Source: Tetranychus cinnabarinus
Lineage: Eukaryota > Arthropoda > Arachnida > Trombidiformes > Tetranychidae
Direction: 5' to 3'
Length of the DNA stretch: 64,000 bases
NCBI GenBank assembly: GCA_022266195.1
Contig: WHVY01000006.1
Location: 248,001-312,000, forward strand
In this document: positions 60,101 to 64,000 of the stretch, in pieces
Layout of the letters: every line of letters begins with the position of its first letter
How positions within the stretch are numbered: position 1 is the stretch's first letter
Translations under genes and position numbers: made by a program
The notes under the pieces: generated by a model
What the model was told of the DNA's origin: nothing
The model's input: the letters and a program-made list of their open reading frames with translations, nothing else
The model's database searches: none

Positions 60101-61740
60101 TTGTTGGGTATTAAATCACTTGATGATGACATAATAATAATGATATTATTTGCTTTCCTTTTTTATTTCAGTTGATAATGGTTGAATGGCAATGGATCAC
60201 AATGAAGTTAATTTTTAAGAAGGACAATCGGATTAAAAGGAAAAAGAAAGAGAGGAGCAAATCCATTGAAATGGCCTTTGAATGAGAATTAAATGGCTTA
60301 TGGTTTTGGATTCCCCATTGATGGACCAGATTTAAAAAGCAATCATGAATGGAAACACAAATTGCCTTATTATTACACCTTGTTTCTAACATTTATCGAC
60401 AAAACTTTCGCTACTAAAAGCAAGGTTAAAGGTTATCATTTATATCCATCTTTACAACTGGATTTCACCCTAAACATTTCAATGGCATTGATCCTGAATA
60501 GTTTACATTACTTACAATCCAGTAATTATGTGGACATTTTTTTTGTAATTCAACTGAGCTGAAATCAACATGAAAGATTGGAGTCTGAATTATACAATCA
60601 AAGCGCTCTTGAGTGGTTAATCAATCTAATTGGCTGTTTTGTTTTGTTATGTTTACATGGATGGCTATTATTACTACTGTTATTATTTTTATTACTGTCA
60701 ATCAACTTGCAATCAACCATGGTTCATTCAAGTTTTAATAATCCTCAATAGGAGCTTATTGAAATCATCTCAATCTAAATTAGCAGTTAATTTCGGCGTG
60801 ACTTGAGTAATATCAGTATTATTACTAACATCATCCTCATCATAGCCATCAATACATTGATTAACTTCAACTTTTTATTCCTGGTGACTTTCATGTTTTG
60901 CTGGAACCATGAAAATTTGATCATCCTGATTATCTAATGTGAAACAATCAAGTAAAAATTATTTCATCCAAAGTAAATTCATTCAAGAATCAGCCAATAA
61001 TAGTGTGATGAGTTGTTAGGTTTGGTGAAATGGGAGATAAATGGAATTGATGAGGATCATTCTATGTCGATGAAGACATCAACTACATTCCAATTGGTCT
61101 ATTATCAAATGAAGATTATTTGAGAAACAAAAGAGGAATCTCAATCTATCATCATTTATCTATCAATGTTTACCCGATTCAGCTCACAATTTATTCACCA
61201 ATGGTGATTGACAAAAGCATAATAAATATCACTATGAATCACTGTAAAACAAGTATTAACATATTTTCATCACGATCATTAGTCTAATCACCTAAGGTCA
61301 ATAGATAGTGTTACTTGCAATTTAGTTGGATTACAGGCTAAAAGAATTAAACAAATAATCTTGAATAGTGAATAAATGAATTCTCATTTACACTTGAAAA
61401 TGTTTCATGTCGGATCATAAATTTACTTTCAATTAATGAATATAAACACCAATCTTCCAATTTAAATACTTCAACATTTTCTTAAGAATTACCAAAATAT
61501 TAAATTTAAAATTTTCCATTGATGTACATCTTAATCGAAGAGTTTATTCATATCACTAAGCAATGATACAAAACCTGCAATGGTCAGTTTTGGTAAAATC
61601 AATTGGAATTACTATTGTAAATTCAACTATTAATATTAATTATGCGTATTATTGGGACAATTTGATGGGTTAAATTGTATGATTGATTAATAAATGTTAC
61701 TTTTTTACCAAACGAAGCTAAACGATGAAATAAAGTGAAC

Positions 61741-61790
61741 AAATTCTTTATAATTATTGTTATTATTGTTATCATTATCATTATAATCAT
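61741..61790. repeat. ATT/ATC trinucleotide microsatellite
   Basis: Imperfect run of TTATTG, TTATCA and TTATAATCA units. Confidence 0.75.
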
Positions 61791-63924
61791 TGATTCAAGT
61801 TAACCTCTCTCAATCTCTGTGACTTGAAGATAGCAATCATGGTCATGATTTTCAATCATCAACCAAAATAATGTCTTATTTGATGTAAGTAAACAACCTC
61901 ACAATGAGAAGGTAAATAAAATGAAGCAAAACAAGAAGCAAAAACAGATAATAATACAAAGGTAAGAATAAGAAAGAAAAATTGAAGCAAAAAGGAAGCA
62001 ATGAGACAGGTTACAGGTAAAAAGTCAAGCATTGTTGGTAGTAAAAAAATTATCCATTCAAAAGTACTACTTAACTTGATTATGCAGTTTTTTTTCATAC
62101 AGAAAATATATTTGCCATATTATTAGAAAAAAATACAAGTCTATAAATAATTTGTGTACAAATAAGTGTTCAATAACCGGATTTAGAGTTGATAATAGAA
62201 ATGTAATCAACAGAATTCAAAAACTGAATGAGTTAATATGCTGTAGCTATTATAGTATTTGGTGAATAAACGGTCTGATCTTGATTATATTATGTTTTTA
62301 CGTATGTTAATCAATTAAATCAGTTGATGAAATAAAAGCTGAGGAAAAGAAGAAGCAAAAAATGAGCAAAATTACCAAAAAAATATATCAATTGATTTTC
62401 AATGGGAAATACGATAAAAGAATGGAAAGTAAGAAAAAACAAGCTTCCCGTCGATTGTTGACATATGCACAGTACCTTTTAACCTGACGGGAGGTCAATA
62501 GTGATGTTAACAAAAAAATGATTTACAGAGAATCGTTATCAAAGTTTACATCAAAAGTATAAAGAGAACACAAAAAGACGAGTTGACAATTTACTTTACC
62601 CTTTCGTACGTGTCTTATTGAGCCTTTTAAAATTCTTATCATATCTTCATGGTAATGTTGAATCTCACAACTCTGTCATCCAAGTGAAAAGGAAAGGAAA
62701 AAACTGGAAGACCTGTAAAAATGAGAATAAAAAAAACAAAGTTAAGTAAATGCTTCATTCACATGATAATTACAATAAAAAATAATCGCATTTCTTAACA
62801 ATCGAATGTAAGAATACAATCAGGAATTTATCTGTAAAAAATGTATTAAAAAATTGACGAGAAGACAGGTTAGAGAAATTTTTTGAAGCAAAAAAGTGAA
62901 ACGTTGAAAGCAAGATGAAAACATAATGAAAAATAATGGGTAAGGTTCAGATTTGGAATGGTTAAGGGCTTTCCTTGGCCACAGTTTTGGTCTAAATATT
63001 GGTAATATTAGGAAGACTGCCTTAGGCTGAAAAGTGAACATACAGAGGATTGTTCAATAAGATTATGTATACATTGACTTCTGCGTTTCCGTGGTTTCTT
63101 CTTGCTTTTCACCTTCACTAAACGCATCTCGACGTTACTTTGAATCACCTTGATCTTTAATCTTCTTGAACGGAAATACCGGAATTAATTGAATTTGGAA
63201 TTGAAATAATATTTCCTTTATCACTCTTTTGCTTCTTCCTTTTTGATAGATCGTAATTCAGCAGTTGAAACACTATTACAAACTGCAACAGATTGAAGTC
63301 AGTCACAAATTCCATGCATGATTTTCCATTTATTATGTAGATAATTATTTCTTGTTCTTAAACTTGCATCTGAAAAGAGCCAACCTCAATGTAAAATGGA
63401 ACGAACTTTGCTTCTTTGTAATTGCTTAATGTTTCCAAGTTTGACTTGCAAACAATTTCCATTCTTGCTGCCTTTCACTTCAAGCAGTTTAAATGGTAAC
63501 AAACAATTTGTCCATCTCATTATTACCTATTAAAGGTCATTAGAAATCCATATTATCCGCCAATTACCGTTCGTTTCCATACAACAACGTACTACTATAA
63601 CTAGAAAAATGCAATTGGACTAAAAAATTTTAACCGTTTATCTTTTTGGCTTCATTTTTCTCGTTGATGGCCTCTTCTCTGGTAACTTTTTTTTTCTTGA
63701 TGCTTCTTGTAATGACTTGTCTTGTAAGTTAAAAAATTGAATATACAAAACCAAGTTAGCCTCCGTAGTTTAACTTTGACTATTCAAATATGTATGATCA
63801 TCTCTTCCAGACTGCCAGTTAAGGTCCATTTCCTAGGTAATCTTTTTCCAATTACATCCTAGAGTAAACACTTATCTAAAAGGGAGAGAGAAAGAGAATC
63901 TTTGAAACACCTCATTTGTAAGTA

Positions 63925-63990
63925 GTAATAGCAATAATGATAATGTAATAATAATAGTAATGATAATTCTCATAGTAATGAGATGATGAG
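63925..63990. repeat. AAT-type trinucleotide microsatellite
   Basis: Imperfect run of AATAAT, AATGAT and AATAGT units close to the right edge. Confidence 0.75.
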
Positions 63991-64000
63991 CAAAAATGAT

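Larger units (their letters stand above)
57106..64000. other. Gene-poor right end
   Basis: Almost 7 kb with no supportable gene. The left few hundred bases should carry the orphan-gene promoter, including a TAGAGGGC core at about 57380-57390 (minus strand). Short frames at 57572-58369, 60293-60562 and 62820-63041 lack domains or matching splice partners. ATT-type microsatellites occur near 61741-61790 and 63925-63990. It may contain introns or leader exons of a gene continuing past the right edge. Confidence 0.5.

Noticed and set aside
60293..60562. 89-codon frame near the right end
   Set aside because: No signal peptide, domain or conserved splice context; left as unassigned.
1..64000. tRNA, rRNA and CRISPR arrays
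   Set aside because: A visual scan found no convincing tRNA T-loop/B-box context, rRNA sequence or regularly spaced direct repeats; tRNAscan would settle the first.

Overview
This is a eukaryotic, AT-rich window with GT-AG introns (many of 60-100 bp) and 13 supportable protein genes. The organism is most likely an arachnid, probably an acariform (spider-mite-like) mite. The reasons are an arachnid-style RR cuticle protein ending in AQVITNEPGT, compact introns, and animal-type CAD, sideroflexin, HMGXB4, LZTS and TDH genes. The species is inferred, not proven. I found no bacterial-type operons, CRISPR arrays, rRNA or tRNA.

Layout. 1-450: last exons of an unidentified plus-strand gene. 1830-3450 (-): sideroflexin, seven exons, with a decayed piece of its last exon at 1166-1214. 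4618-6408 (+): HMGXB4-like HMG-box protein. 7107-8237 (-): an intronless DXO/RAI1-family protein lacking key catalytic residues, set between two nearly identical 417-bp direct repeats, one of which lies in the HMGXB4 3' region. 9830-11011 (-): cuticle protein with an AYAYSAPAP array and a TATA box; a 374-bp MITE lies upstream. 14708-16453 (+): single-pass membrane protein with a Cys-rich segment and a SEA-like segment. 16454-23386: gene-poor. 23387-37247 (+): LZTS/Fez1-type coiled-coil protein with a 9.8-kb intron. Inside that intron, on the opposite strand (26743-31361), I reconstruct a six-exon gene for an unrecognised secreted hydrophilic protein of 341 aa. 37586-44510 (-): full-length CAD (2211 aa), tail to tail with LZTS. 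45100-45970: inverted, frameshifted mosaic pseudogene of the CAD synthetase part. 46655-48731 (-): threonine 3-dehydrogenase. 49590-51244 (+): a chimeric locus in which a diverged SNRNP27 fragment is fused in frame to an almost unchanged CAD dihydroorotase domain. 51535-51921 (-): COX16. 52319-52525 (-): small one-pass membrane protein. 53009-55562 (+): SNRNP27, six exons, with a foldback element in intron 3. 56459-57034 (-): orphan acidic/basic protein. 57035-64000: no gene found.

How it fits together. CAD runs the first three steps of pyrimidine synthesis; TDH, COX16 and probably sideroflexin are mitochondrial metabolism or assembly genes; SNRNP27 is a tri-snRNP splicing protein. These are ordinary housekeeping neighbours rather than one pathway. 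The notable theme is repeated local partial duplication: the sideroflexin exon, the HMGXB4 3' region, two pieces of CAD and pieces of SNRNP27 have each been copied nearby. One of these events made an intact chimeric gene.

Exon coordinates were read by eye and checked for reading-frame continuity; no alignment or expression data were available.
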